Positions 26,312-34,976 of a DNA stretch of 64,000 nt are shown here, piece by piece. The notes beneath the pieces are model-generated. The model had not been told where the DNA came from and made no database searches. It was given only the letters and a program-made list of their open reading frames with translations. The DNA lies in contig NZ_CP036425.1 of the NCBI RefSeq assembly GCF_007747445.1, positions 1,410,175 to 1,474,174 on the forward strand, read 5' to 3'. The stretch comes from Poriferisphaera corsica. Its GTDB lineage: Bacteria > Planctomycetota > Phycisphaerae > Phycisphaerales > Phycisphaeraceae. Every line of letters starts with the position of its first letter. The first letter of the stretch is position 1. The position numbers were made by a program, and so were the translations under genes.

Positions 26312-26360
26312 TACATCTATATAGATAGATAAGTAGAGCAGAGAAAGACAGGACATCACC

Positions 26361-26885
26361 ATGCCTGAAGATAAAACAACAGAAGATCAAACCGATCAGC
26401 CGCAGAAGAAACTTCCCATCAAGGCCCTCATCGCCGTTGTCGCCGTGCTCGTCATCGAAGCCGTCGCCATCTCCGCAGTTTTTCTTCTCAATAACCAACC
26501 CGATGCAGCCAAAGCCGATACCACTGCGGTGGATGAAGCCGCCGCAGCTGAAAAAGAAATGGAACAGCTCCTACTGCAGGACAAGTTCCAAAATACCCGC
26601 ACCGGCCGCGCCTATCTTTACGACACAACCATCTACTTCACCGTTAAGAACAAAAACCTTGCAACCGTTGAAGATAAAATTGAGATCAATCGTGCACGTA
26701 TCGAAGCCGACATCTCTTCAATCTTCCGCAAAGCCGAACCAGCCTACCTCATGGAGTTCGAACTCTCCACACTCACCCGTCAGATCAAAGCCGTTCTTGA
26801 TGACCGTATCGGCACTGACCCCGTTGAAGACAAACCTTTTATCACCGACGTCATCATGCGTATGAAACGTTTCCGCGCCGATTAA
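26361..26885 (+). CDS. fliL: Flagellar basal body-associated protein FliL
   Basis: 174 residues. One membrane segment (IKALIAVVAVLVIEAVAISA) after a short acidic, Gln-rich cytoplasmic tail; the periplasmic domain has FliL features (YLYDTTIYFTVKNKNLATVE, then RARIEADISSIF and a C-terminal VIMRMKRFRAD). FliL surrounds the stators and supports motor output. Placed after motB, as in many operons. Low sequence conservation of the family lowers certainty a little. Confidence 0.85.
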   Translation: MPEDKTTEDQTDQPQKKLPIKALIAVVAVLVIEAVAISAVFLLNNQPDAAKADTTAVDEAAAAEKEMEQLLLQDKFQNTRTGRAYLYDTTIYFTVKNKNLATVEDKIEINRARIEADISSIFRKAEPAYLMEFELSTLTRQIKAVLDDRIGTDPVEDKPFITDVIMRMKRFRAD

Positions 26886-26963
26886 GCCGCGCCCTATCAT
26901 AAACTCCACATTCTCATATTCGCACTCAAAATCATTTCAATCTTCGGTTACAATGGCATCCAT

Positions 26964-27434
26964 ATGGCAGAAGACACGCAACAATCCACCAACGACATGA
27001 CCCAGGACACATCCGTCCAGGATGCGCTCGATCAAGCTCAAGCTTCGGTCAATGAAATCAAAGATCAGGTCGATCAGGTGAACGCGGACTTCAACCTCCC
27101 CGACTTCACTTCAATCCCCGAAGCTGAAGGCATTGAAATGCTCTCAGACGTCGATCTCGGCGTCACCATCGAACTCGGACGCACCGAAATGCTCGTCGAA
27201 GATGTACTCCGACTCGCAAAGGGTTCCGTCGTCGAACTCGACAAGCTCGCAGGCGACCCCGTCGATGTTCGCGTTAACGGCCGTCTCGTCGCGCGTGGCG
27301 AAGTCCTCGTCCTCAACGATAACTTCTGTATCCGTATCTCAGAAATCGTTGCCAACCTCGACGAACCCGTTGAATCCCTCATCCCCGGCCTCGAAGCCCC
27401 TAGAACTCAACCCGAAAATCAACCCACTTCCTAA
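26964..27434 (+). CDS. fliN: Flagellar motor switch protein FliN
   Basis: 156 residues. The C-terminal 75 residues are a SpoA (surface presentation of antigens) domain: [20 protein letters not shown], then [20 protein letters not shown] and [20 protein letters not shown]. FliN forms the bottom of the C-ring and binds FliH. The N-terminal 55 residues are acidic and Gln/Asp-rich. In most operons fliM lies between fliL and fliN; here only 78 bases separate them and no FliM-like CheC/SpoA double-domain protein is in the window. Followed by a strong terminator (27463-27491). Confidence 0.92.
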   Translation: MAEDTQQSTNDMTQDTSVQDALDQAQASVNEIKDQVDQVNADFNLPDFTSIPEAEGIEMLSDVDLGVTIELGRTEMLVEDVLRLAKGSVVELDKLAGDPVDVRVNGRLVARGEVLVLNDNFCIRISEIVANLDEPVESLIPGLEAPRTQPENQPTS

Positions 27435-27462
27435 CTCAACCAAAACAAAATAACACCAATAG

Positions 27463-27491
27463 CTGCATCTCAACGAGATGCAGTTTCTTTT
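27463..27491 (+). terminator. Rho-independent terminator after fliN
   Basis: Nine-base arms ctgcatctc and gagatgcag around aac, followed by tttctttt. It closes the motA-motB-fliL-fliN transcription unit, so fliO onward needs its own promoter. Confidence 0.85.
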
Positions 27492-27999
27492 GGTACACAT
27501 CACATATCCCTTTGATATATCCTTTCAAGCCTGCCACCGCCGGTGGCAGGGTGTTTGGAAATTAAGTGTTGGTCATCTTTGTTAGCTTAATATGAAAACC
27601 ACATATCCAACGTAACAATTTAACTAGAGCAAGTTGCGTGATTATTCCCAGGTCTTATCAAAGTGTGTAAACAGCAAAATTACTCACAATACCTCAGTTA
27701 ATCGTAAACAACCTTATGGTCAACAAGTGGGCATTTACGCAAAACGCTCTAGATGTAAGTCATCACGCCTTCTCTCGTAATGACGACGTCAAACCCGATA
27801 TTCATTATCCCCAAAAATTTCCTACTACATCTCCCGCCCATCTTGTTAAAATAGTTACCAGACAAAATGAATTGTCACCAATTGGTATGTGCATCCCCAT
27901 TCAGTACACGCACATACACCAAACCAGCGGAGGATCCGCTGCAACTCTCGGCTACCGCGCTTCCTGCGCAACAGCCCGCGGCCATGGAGGGCCAGACAC
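27492..27999. other. Spacer between fliN and fliO
   Basis: About 500 AT-rich bases, with a palindromic repeat at 27530-27550. The promoter for the fliO-flhA block should lie here, but no sigma-54 or sigma-28 element with correct spacing was found. A plus-strand frame from 27716 runs into fliO in another phase; it resembles nothing and is treated as chance. Confidence 0.45.
27530..27550. repeat. Palindromic repeat, copy 1 (REP-like)
   Basis: Arms cctgccaccg and cggtggcagg around one base, followed by gtgtt and preceded by tttcaag. A second copy of the same plan is at 34621-34641. Both contain the core caccgccggtg. Confidence 0.65.
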
Positions 28000-28932
28000 G
28001 TGCTTCATCGTTTCGCACACATCCTTATCCCCATCGCATGCCTCATCATCTCGCCGATCCTCTGCGCGCAATCCGACTCTTCCGCCAATCAAAGCCTCGA
28101 CATTCAAATCAATCTCCCCGAAAATCGCCCAACCAAACCCGCCGCACCGTCCTACCAAACCCTCACCTCCGACGTCACCCCAATCACCACACCTTCACCA
28201 AACCAAGCCCGCACCCGCATCCAAAGCATTACCCGCAAGCTGCACAACACCAATCCACAAACAGACACCATCTCCCAAGTTCCAATCGTGCAATCCGTCG
28301 CCGCTCCCGACACACTACCCCCGACCACTGATGCCGCCGCTCAAACGCCCCTCACCGAGTCACCCACACGTGCACTTCTTGAACGCAACAGATCTGGCAA
28401 CGATCCCACCGCCTCCAGTTCACCTGGCAATCAAACACCCGGTGCTTCCCTCGTAACTGGCAATTATCTACTCCAAACCATCACCGCCCTCGGCATCGTC
28501 ATCGGCCTCCTTTTCCTCATTCGATATCTATACGCCAAAGCCACCGGCCACGTCACCACCTCCAGCGCTGCCGCCGTTCAAGTTCTTGCCCGAACATCCA
28601 TCGCGCCTCGCAATCACATCATCATTCTTCGCGTCGGTTCACGCATCCTCATCTGCTCCGACTCATCCCACGGCACACGCACCCTCTCTGAAATCACTGA
28701 CCCCGAAGAAGTCGCTCAACTCCTCGCCGAAACCTCTGCCGCCAAAGAAAACTCCATCACCAAATCATTCAACAACATGCTCGGCCGCTACGGCGCCGAC
28801 TACGATAAACAAGGTCGTCATCCCGAAGAAGGCCTCGACACCGTCGAATTTCAATCCGATTCCGCACGTGAATCCGTCTCCAAACTCCTAAGCCGTGTCC
28901 GCGATCTCGCCGGCAAGGGAGGTCCTCAATGA
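28000..28932 (+). CDS. fliO: Flagellar biosynthesis protein FliO-like
   Basis: 310 residues. The N-terminal signal (LHRFAHILIPIACLIISPIL then CAQS) is followed by about 150 residues of Pro/Thr/Ser-rich periplasmic sequence, one membrane segment (LLQTITALGIVIGLLFLIRY) and a FliO/FliZ domain: VQVLARTSIAPRNHIIILRV, GSRILICSDSS. FliO helps assemble the FliP-FliQ-FliR gate. Start GTG at 28000 with GGAGG 9 nt upstream; the frame is open upstream, but the added residues do not look like protein. FliO is weakly conserved, but location directly before fliP (ATGA overlap) and topology fit. Confidence 0.8.
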   Translation: MLHRFAHILIPIACLIISPILCAQSDSSANQSLDIQINLPENRPTKPAAPSYQTLTSDVTPITTPSPNQARTRIQSITRKLHNTNPQTDTISQVPIVQSVAAPDTLPPTTDAAAQTPLTESPTRALLERNRSGNDPTASSSPGNQTPGASLVTGNYLLQTITALGIVIGLLFLIRYLYAKATGHVTTSSAAAVQVLARTSIAPRNHIIILRVGSRILICSDSSHGTRTLSEITDPEEVAQLLAETSAAKENSITKSFNNMLGRYGADYDKQGRHPEEGLDTVEFQSDSARESVSKLLSRVRDLAGKGGPQ

Positions 28933-29804
28933 TCCGCATCACACACATCCTCCTCATCATCACCGCGATCTTCCTGCCATCTCTGACACTCACCGCTCAA
29001 TCCACCGCGACAAACGCCGACGAGCCCAACACAAACATACAACTCGACCTCACAAACCCCGTCTCCATCCTCAAAGGTGCCGAAGACGCCATCGCTGCCA
29101 TGCGCAGTGACGGAAATACTCAGTTCGACCGATCACAGGGGCTCTCCTCAACCCTTTCCGTCATCATTCTCCTCACCATTCTTTCGCTCGCGCCCGCTCT
29201 GCTTGTGCTATGCACCTCATTCACGCGCATCATCATCGTATTGGCACTACTCAGGCAAGCCATCGGCACGCAATCCCTCCCCCCCTCGCAAGTCATCATC
29301 GGCCTCGCACTCTTCATGTCATTCCTCATCATGTACCCCACCTTCCAACGCATCAACGACACCGCCATCGTTCCCCTTAATGCAGGCACAATCGACGAGT
29401 TTTCCGCTTGGGAGAACGCTAAAGAACCACTCCGCGAATTCATGTTCGACCAGATCAGCTATGCCGGCAACTGGGAGAACATCTACATGATCCTCAACTA
29501 CCGAGGCGTCGATACCTCCGAACCCGAAACACTCACCGACGACGATGTCGACATGCTCACGCTGATCCCAGCCTTCATCCTCTCTGAGCTCAAAGTCGCC
29601 TTCCTCATGGGCTTCCGACTCTATTTACCATTCCTCGTCATCGACATGGTCGTCTCTTCGATCCTCATCTCGATGGGCATGATGATGCTACCACCCATCA
29701 TGATTTCCCTCCCCTTCAAACTCCTCATGTTCGTCCTCGTCGATGGCTGGATGCTCGTCGCAGGCAACCTACTCAACTCCTTCTCAATCCCCGGCGTAAC
29801 TTAG
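28929..29804 (+). CDS. fliP: Flagellar type III export gate protein FliP
   Basis: 291 residues. A cleavable signal peptide (ITHILLIITAIFLPSLTLTA), typical for FliP, then the family core: LSVIILLTILSLAPALLVLC, TSFTRIIIVLALLRQAIGTQ, SLPPSQVIIGLALFMSFLIM, and near the C-terminus FILSELKVAFLMGFRLYLPF and MVVSSILISMGMMMLPPIMI. FliP forms the core ring of the export gate with FliQ and FliR. Start ATG overlaps the fliO stop; AGGGAGG lies in front. Confidence 0.96.
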   Translation: MIRITHILLIITAIFLPSLTLTAQSTATNADEPNTNIQLDLTNPVSILKGAEDAIAAMRSDGNTQFDRSQGLSSTLSVIILLTILSLAPALLVLCTSFTRIIIVLALLRQAIGTQSLPPSQVIIGLALFMSFLIMYPTFQRINDTAIVPLNAGTIDEFSAWENAKEPLREFMFDQISYAGNWENIYMILNYRGVDTSEPETLTDDDVDMLTLIPAFILSELKVAFLMGFRLYLPFLVIDMVVSSILISMGMMMLPPIMISLPFKLLMFVLVDGWMLVAGNLLNSFSIPGVT

Positions 29805-29870
29805 CGACCTCATCCTCAAAACCCTTTAAAATAAGCCATAAAACCCCATCAATCCGCTCGCAGCATCACC

Positions 29871-30125
29871 ATGACAGAAGCACAAGCCATCGAATTTGTC
29901 CGCGAAACACTCACCCTCATGCTACTCCTCTCGCTCCCCGTCCTCGCCGCCGCGCTCATCGTCGGCCTCACCATCTCCATCTTCCAAGCAGTCACTCAAA
30001 TCCAGGAACAAACCCTCTCATTCGTCCCCAAAATCCTTGGCATGGGCATCGTCGCCATACTCGCCATGCCGTGGGTTGTTTCCAAGATCCTCGAATTCGC
30101 CAACCGAATGTTTTCTGGCTTCTAA
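29871..30125 (+). CDS. fliQ: Flagellar export gate protein FliQ
   Basis: 84 residues, two membrane helices (ETLTLMLLLSLPVLAAALIV and LGMGIVAILAMPWVVSKILE) with the family motif FQAVTQIQEQTLSFVPKI. Part of the FliPQR gate. No strong ribosome binding site. The stop is followed by the small repeat ctaatcatctgttag. Confidence 0.95.
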   Translation: MTEAQAIEFVRETLTLMLLLSLPVLAAALIVGLTISIFQAVTQIQEQTLSFVPKILGMGIVAILAMPWVVSKILEFANRMFSGF

Positions 30126-30154
30126 TCATCTGTTAGCCCATTAACACAACCATC

Positions 30155-30961
30155 ATGCCCGTCGATCTCACCGCCATCCTCCCGCACCTCCCCGCCTGGC
30201 TACTTGTCCTGTTCCGACTCTCAGGCATCTTCTTTTTCGCACCTGTCCTCGGCTCGCAACTCGTCCCCCGTCACATCAAAGTTTACCTCGTCCTCGGCAT
30301 CTCCTTCTGTGTCTACCCCGCACTCCTTAATCCGCAGCACGCTTCCGCATCCTTCATCAACAACGTCATCGATCACCCCCTCTCCCTCTACTACCTCATC
30401 CCCGTCATTGCCGTCGAACTCCTCATCGGCTTCGTCATCGGCTTCGTCGCCAACCTCCCACTCATCGGCATGCAAATCGGCGGCCAAGTCATCGACCAAC
30501 AAATGGGTCTTGGCTTTGCACAAGTCTACAACCCCGACACCGGCGACCAATCTTCACTCGTCGGACGCGTCCTTTTCCTCCTCGCTCTCGTCATCTTCAT
30601 CATCCTTGGCGGCGAGCGTCTCCTCTTCAATGCACTCGTCAATTCATTCAACCATATCCCGCTCGGCGGCTTCACCGGCTTCGCCGCCGTCGTCGACCTC
30701 GCTCTCGGCGTTCTCTCAATTATTTTCGAACTTGCGCTTCAAATCGCCGCACCCATCATCTGCCTCATGTTCCTCGTGACCTTCGCCATGGGCTTCATCA
30801 ACCGGTCCATGCCACAGTTCAACATCCTCTCCGTTGGCTTCTCCATCCGTATCCTCGTCTCCGCGCTCATCCTCATTGTCATCATCCCCACTATGGAAGG
30901 CACTTTCATCTCAATCTGCCGACAGATTTTCTATCAACTCGGAAAATTCGTTGGCCTCTGA
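30155..30961 (+). CDS. fliR: Flagellar export gate protein FliR
   Basis: 268 residues with six hydrophobic segments. Family features: LVLFRLSGIFFFAPVLGSQL at the start, then VELLIGFVIGFVANLPLIGM, QIGGQVIDQQMGLGFAQVYN and the later GFINRSMPQFNILSVGFSIR. FliR completes the gate with FliP and FliQ and contacts FlhB. No good ribosome binding site. Confidence 0.95.
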   Translation: MPVDLTAILPHLPAWLLVLFRLSGIFFFAPVLGSQLVPRHIKVYLVLGISFCVYPALLNPQHASASFINNVIDHPLSLYYLIPVIAVELLIGFVIGFVANLPLIGMQIGGQVIDQQMGLGFAQVYNPDTGDQSSLVGRVLFLLALVIFIILGGERLLFNALVNSFNHIPLGGFTGFAAVVDLALGVLSIIFELALQIAAPIICLMFLVTFAMGFINRSMPQFNILSVGFSIRILVSALILIVIIPTMEGTFISICRQIFYQLGKFVGL

Positions 30962-31105
30962 GAACCAATTTCGTGTAAACTAACCATACATGTTTCAGGC
31001 GCGCAACTCGCCGCCTACACAAACAGTTAGGGCAGGATGCCCGCTCAGTTCAGTGTCCCGATTGGATAATCGTTTCAGTGACACGAACTTAAAACAACGT
31101 CATGG

Positions 31106-32203
31106 ATGACAATGGCTGAGAGTGACGCAGAAAAAACAGAATCACCCACACCCCGCCGTCTTGCCGAAGCTCGCAAAGACGGTAATGTCGCGCGCTCACC
31201 CGACCTCACCGCCGCACTCGTCCTTCTCGCAACCACAATCTTCATCTACTACGCAGGCCAACAAGTCTTCGGCGGCATGCGCCAATACCTCACCGATTAC
31301 CTCTCCGCCTCGCACGCCAAAAACTTCAACCCAACTCAACTCTCCGCACTCAGCGAGATGCTCTACTACGGCCTCTACATGTTCCTCTTCACCATCGGCC
31401 CCGTCCTCCTCGCCGTCTTCGGCATCTCACTCATCGCCACCGTCTCGCAAGTCGGCTTCCTCATCACAACCAAACCACTCGAACCAAACTTCGGCCGCAT
31501 GAACCCCCTCAAGGGTGTCGCCAATCTCTTCAACGCTCGGGCCGGCGTTCGTCTCGGCATGTCTCTCCTCAAAGTCCTCATCATCACCATACTCGCCATC
31601 CTCCTCATCAATTTCGACCTCGACGCCATCGTTCACATGGCCTCGCTCGCACCAAGGCAAGCCTTCCTCCTCACCGGCCAGCTCGTTTTCGCGTTCTCTC
31701 TCAAAATTGTCGCCGTACTTCTCTTCCTCGCCATCATTGACTTCGCCTTCCAAAAATGGCAACGTGCACGCGAACTCCGCATGACCAAACAGGAAGTCAA
31801 AGAAGAAATGAAAGCCATGGAAGGCGACCCCATGATCAAGCAGCGACGCTCTCAAGTCGCCAAACAACTCGCCATGCAACGCCTCTCACAAGCCGTTCCC
31901 TCCGCAGACGTCATCGTCACCAACCCCACACACTTCTCAATCGCACTCAAATACGATTCCAACAACATGCGCGCCCCCACCGTCGTCGCCAAAGGCGCCG
32001 ACTTCATGGCCATGCGCATCCGACAAATCGCCAACCTCCACGATATCCCCATCATCGAACGCAAACCTCTCGCCCGCGCCCTCTTCGCTACCTGCGAAAT
32101 TGGCGACGAAATCCCCGCAGAACACTACGCCGCCGTCGCCGAAATCCTCGCCTACGTCTACCGCATCTCCTCAGGTTCAAAACAACCCGCCATGGCAACA
32201 TAA
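31106..32203 (+). CDS. flhB: Flagellar export switch protein FlhB
   Basis: 365 residues. FlhB closes the export gate and switches substrate class from hook to filament. N-terminal signature ESDAEKTESPTPRRLAEARK; four membrane segments; the cytoplasmic domain has the self-cleavage site NPTH (about residues 273-276, in VIVTNPTHFSIALKYD). Start ATG at 31106, or the ATG two codons on. The preceding 145-base spacer contains minor hairpins only. Confidence 0.96.
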   Translation: MTMAESDAEKTESPTPRRLAEARKDGNVARSPDLTAALVLLATTIFIYYAGQQVFGGMRQYLTDYLSASHAKNFNPTQLSALSEMLYYGLYMFLFTIGPVLLAVFGISLIATVSQVGFLITTKPLEPNFGRMNPLKGVANLFNARAGVRLGMSLLKVLIITILAILLINFDLDAIVHMASLAPRQAFLLTGQLVFAFSLKIVAVLLFLAIIDFAFQKWQRARELRMTKQEVKEEMKAMEGDPMIKQRRSQVAKQLAMQRLSQAVPSADVIVTNPTHFSIALKYDSNNMRAPTVVAKGADFMAMRIRQIANLHDIPIIERKPLARALFATCEIGDEIPAEHYAAVAEILAYVYRISSGSKQPAMAT

Positions 32204-32210
32204 CCAAACC

Positions 32211-32227
32211 CACACGTTTCGCGTGTG
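32211..32227. repeat. Small palindrome flanking flhA, copy 1
   Basis: Arms cacacg and cgtgtg around tttcg, between flhB and flhA. A near-identical copy (one base change and shared flanks) lies after flhA at 34563-34579. Confidence 0.55.
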
Positions 32228-32286
32228 AACGAACGCAATACTGAACCCTTAACACACAAACCTAAAACTAAAACCCCTAACGCACA

Positions 32287-34515
32287 ATGCCCCCAGTTCA
32301 AATCACACTCAACAACTTCATCAACCAACTCAAGCAGCCCGAAAAGCTGCGCTCGATCATTGTGCCCATTCTCTTCGTCCTCATGCTCGGCGTCGTCATC
32401 GTCCCCATCCCGCCGGCGCTCATGGACGTCTTCATCTCAGCCAACATCGCACTCTCAGTCCTCATCCTCCTCACCACACTCTACGTCGAGCGCCCCCTCG
32501 ACTTCTCCGTCATGCCCTCCCTCCTCCTCGGCACGACACTCTTCCGACTCGTCCTCAATATCGCAACTACGCGTATGATCCTTTCCGCCGATGCCGCAAC
32601 ACCCGATGAAGCCACCGCTGTCGCCGGTGACGTCATCGCTTCCTTCGCCGAATTCGTCGCAGGTGGCAACGCCGTTGTCGGCATCATCCTCTTCGTCATC
32701 CTCATCATCGTGCAGTTCGTCGTCATCACCAAAGGTGCAACACGCATCTCCGAAGTCGCCGCGCGTTTCACCCTCGACGGCATGCCCGGCAAGCAAATGG
32801 CCATCGACGCCGACCTCAACGCCGGCATCATCTCCGAAGAAGAAGCTAAGACACGACGCGAAAATATCTCACAAGAAGCCGACTTTTACGGAGCTATGGA
32901 CGGTTCCGCCAAGTTCGTTCGCGGCGACGCCATCGCCGGCATCATCATCACCGTCATCAACATCCTCGGTGGCTTCGCCATCGGTATGGCCATCAAAAAA
33001 TGGTCTTTCTCTGATTCCATCGAAGTCTTCACCATGCTCACCATCGGTGACGGCCTCGTCTCCCAAGTCCCCGCATTCATCATCTCCATCGCCTCAGGCC
33101 TCATCGTCACACGCTCTTCCTCACGCAACGATCTCGGCACCGAACTCACCACGCAGCTCACCGCTCGCAAAGCCGCACTCGGCATCACCGCCGGTTTCCT
33201 CGTTCTCCTCGCCTTCACCGGACTCCCCAAACTCCCGATGCTCACCCTCGCTTTCGCCATTGGCGCCATCGCATACATCCTCAACCGCGCCTCCAAACGC
33301 GCCGCCCAACAAGCCGGCAGCCCCGCACAACAACAAGCCCAACAAGATGCCGCCGCCGCAGAACCAGAACCCGTTGAAGCCGCACTCAAAGTTGACACAC
33401 TCGAACTCGAAGTCGGTTACGGCCTCGTCAAACTTGTCGACAAAGGGCAGGGCGGCGACCTTCTCGATCGCATCTCCATGATCCGTCGCCAACTCGCCGC
33501 CGACCTCGGCCTCGTCATGCCTCCCGTCCGCATCCGCGACAACATGCAACTCCAACCCAACGACTACAACATCAAAATCCGCAACAACACCATCGCTTCA
33601 GGCGACATCCATCCCGGTCACTACCTCGCAATGGACGGCGGCCTCGCCACCGAACCCCTCGAAGGCATCCCCACCACTGAACCCGCCTTCGGACTCCCCG
33701 CAACTTGGATCGAAGCAGGCCAAAAAGAACGCGCCGAATCACTCTCCTACACCGTCGTCGATCCCTCCAATGTTCTCACCACTCACCTCATCGAAGTCGT
33801 CAAAAACCACGGCCACGAACTCCTCACACGCGAAGAAACAAACAACCTCCTCACACAACTCAAAGAAACCGCACCCAAACTCACCGAAGAAGTTCTCACC
33901 GCAGAAAAGCCACTCATCAAGCCCGGCGAACTACAAAAAGTACTACAAAACCTGCTCCGCGAGCGCGTCCCCATCCGCGACATGGAATCCATCGTCGAGA
34001 CCCTCGGCGACTGGTCGCCGCGCACCAACGACCTCGAAGTGCTTACCGAATATGTCCGCAACGCGCTCCGCCGCACCATCTGCAATCAATACGCAATCCG
34101 TCAGCCCGAACAGAGCGACGACCTCACCCAAACAGGCCGCCTAGTCTCACGCCTCTACTGCGTCTCACTCGATCCCATGCTCGAAGATCAAATCATGGGC
34201 TACATCCAGCGCACCGCTGATGGCACATCCATGACCATGCCTCCGATCATCGCCAATCGCATCACGACATCGATCGTAGAAGAAATTCAAAACTTGGTGC
34301 AGATGGGTCATCAACCCGTCATCCTCGCATCACCTCAAGTCCGCGCCCAGATCCGCCGCCTGATCGAACCGCAACTGCCCAACGTCGCCGTTCTCGGCTA
34401 CAACGAAGTTTCCAAAGGTGTCCAAGTCGAGTCCCTAGGCCTAATCCAAGCCGTCCAAACCACCGATCAGCAATCCCCTGCTCAACCCACCATCCCACAG
34501 CCCAACCCCGCCTAA
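32287..34515 (+). CDS. flhA: Flagellar export gate protein FlhA
   Basis: 742 residues, about 50 longer than usual because of a Gln/Ala/Pro-rich linker (residues 340-365) between the membrane part and the cytoplasmic domain. N-terminal half has eight membrane segments and the FHIPEP features (TTLFRLVLNIATTRMILSAD; GDAIAGIIITVINILGGFAI). The cytoplasmic domain (ELEVGYGLVKLVDKGQGGDL and onward) forms the nonameric ring that receives chaperone-substrate complexes. No ribosome binding site is seen before the ATG. Confidence 0.96.
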   Translation: MPPVQITLNNFINQLKQPEKLRSIIVPILFVLMLGVVIVPIPPALMDVFISANIALSVLILLTTLYVERPLDFSVMPSLLLGTTLFRLVLNIATTRMILSADAATPDEATAVAGDVIASFAEFVAGGNAVVGIILFVILIIVQFVVITKGATRISEVAARFTLDGMPGKQMAIDADLNAGIISEEEAKTRRENISQEADFYGAMDGSAKFVRGDAIAGIIITVINILGGFAIGMAIKKWSFSDSIEVFTMLTIGDGLVSQVPAFIISIASGLIVTRSSSRNDLGTELTTQLTARKAALGITAGFLVLLAFTGLPKLPMLTLAFAIGAIAYILNRASKRAAQQAGSPAQQQAQQDAAAAEPEPVEAALKVDTLELEVGYGLVKLVDKGQGGDLLDRISMIRRQLAADLGLVMPPVRIRDNMQLQPNDYNIKIRNNTIASGDIHPGHYLAMDGGLATEPLEGIPTTEPAFGLPATWIEAGQKERAESLSYTVVDPSNVLTTHLIEVVKNHGHELLTREETNNLLTQLKETAPKLTEEVLTAEKPLIKPGELQKVLQNLLRERVPIRDMESIVETLGDWSPRTNDLEVLTEYVRNALRRTICNQYAIRQPEQSDDLTQTGRLVSRLYCVSLDPMLEDQIMGYIQRTADGTSMTMPPIIANRITTSIVEEIQNLVQMGHQPVILASPQVRAQIRRLIEPQLPNVAVLGYNEVSKGVQVESLGLIQAVQTTDQQSPAQPTIPQPNPA

Positions 34516-34562
34516 TCACCCCCCTTTTTTTGAATCACGTGATAACCTCATTTCTTCAAGTC

Positions 34563-34579
34563 CACACGTTCCGCGTGTG
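34563..34579. repeat. Small palindrome flanking flhA, copy 2
   Basis: Arms cacacg and cgtgtg around ttccg; the surrounding ccacacgttccgcgtgtga matches copy 1 at 32211-32227 with one substitution. Confidence 0.55.
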
Positions 34580-34620
34580 ACGCAATGATATTTCATGAAA
34601 TGGCACATATATCCATCAAG

Positions 34621-34641
34621 CCCCGCACCGCCGGTGCGGGG
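34621..34641. repeat. Palindromic repeat, copy 2 (REP-like)
   Basis: Arms ccccgcaccg and cggtgcgggg around one base, followed by gtgtt and preceded by atcaag, the same plan and flanks as 27530-27550. Base changes in one arm are matched in the other, which points to selection for pairing. Confidence 0.65.
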
Positions 34642-34976
34642 GTGTTAATACAACGCGCTTCCCCGTGACTTCTATTAGCGTTATCCTTCCAATAGCGATA
34701 TTTATTCAACCCTCTGCAGCAGCGAGTTTGCAACGCAAATGCTCCATGCTTCCAATCAACCGCATTTCATGCAACTTAAATAGCCGCCGATCCAAAATTG
34801 ACCAAACCCGCAATCGCGATAGACAACTAGAAGCATTTCAGCCATACACTGTGCTTTCTCAACTATGGCGATCACCACAAGACGCTGTACCTTAGCTTTC
34901 ACAGTGACACGTTCACTTCATCTAAAACATCTAATACCCAGACGCTCTTATCACCCTTTCCAGGAGAATAGCAACG

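Larger units (their letters stand above)
34516..34976. other. Spacer after flhA with two palindromic repeats
   Basis: About 460 bases. It contains the two repeats listed separately (34563-34579, 34621-34641) and then AT-rich DNA that leads into the ribosome binding site of the LamG gene. No T-run terminator and no clear promoter. Confidence 0.5.

Noticed and set aside
27716-28456. 246-codon plus-strand frame before fliO
   Set aside because: Overlaps fliO in another phase, with low-complexity Pro/Ser/His content produced by the C-rich composition.
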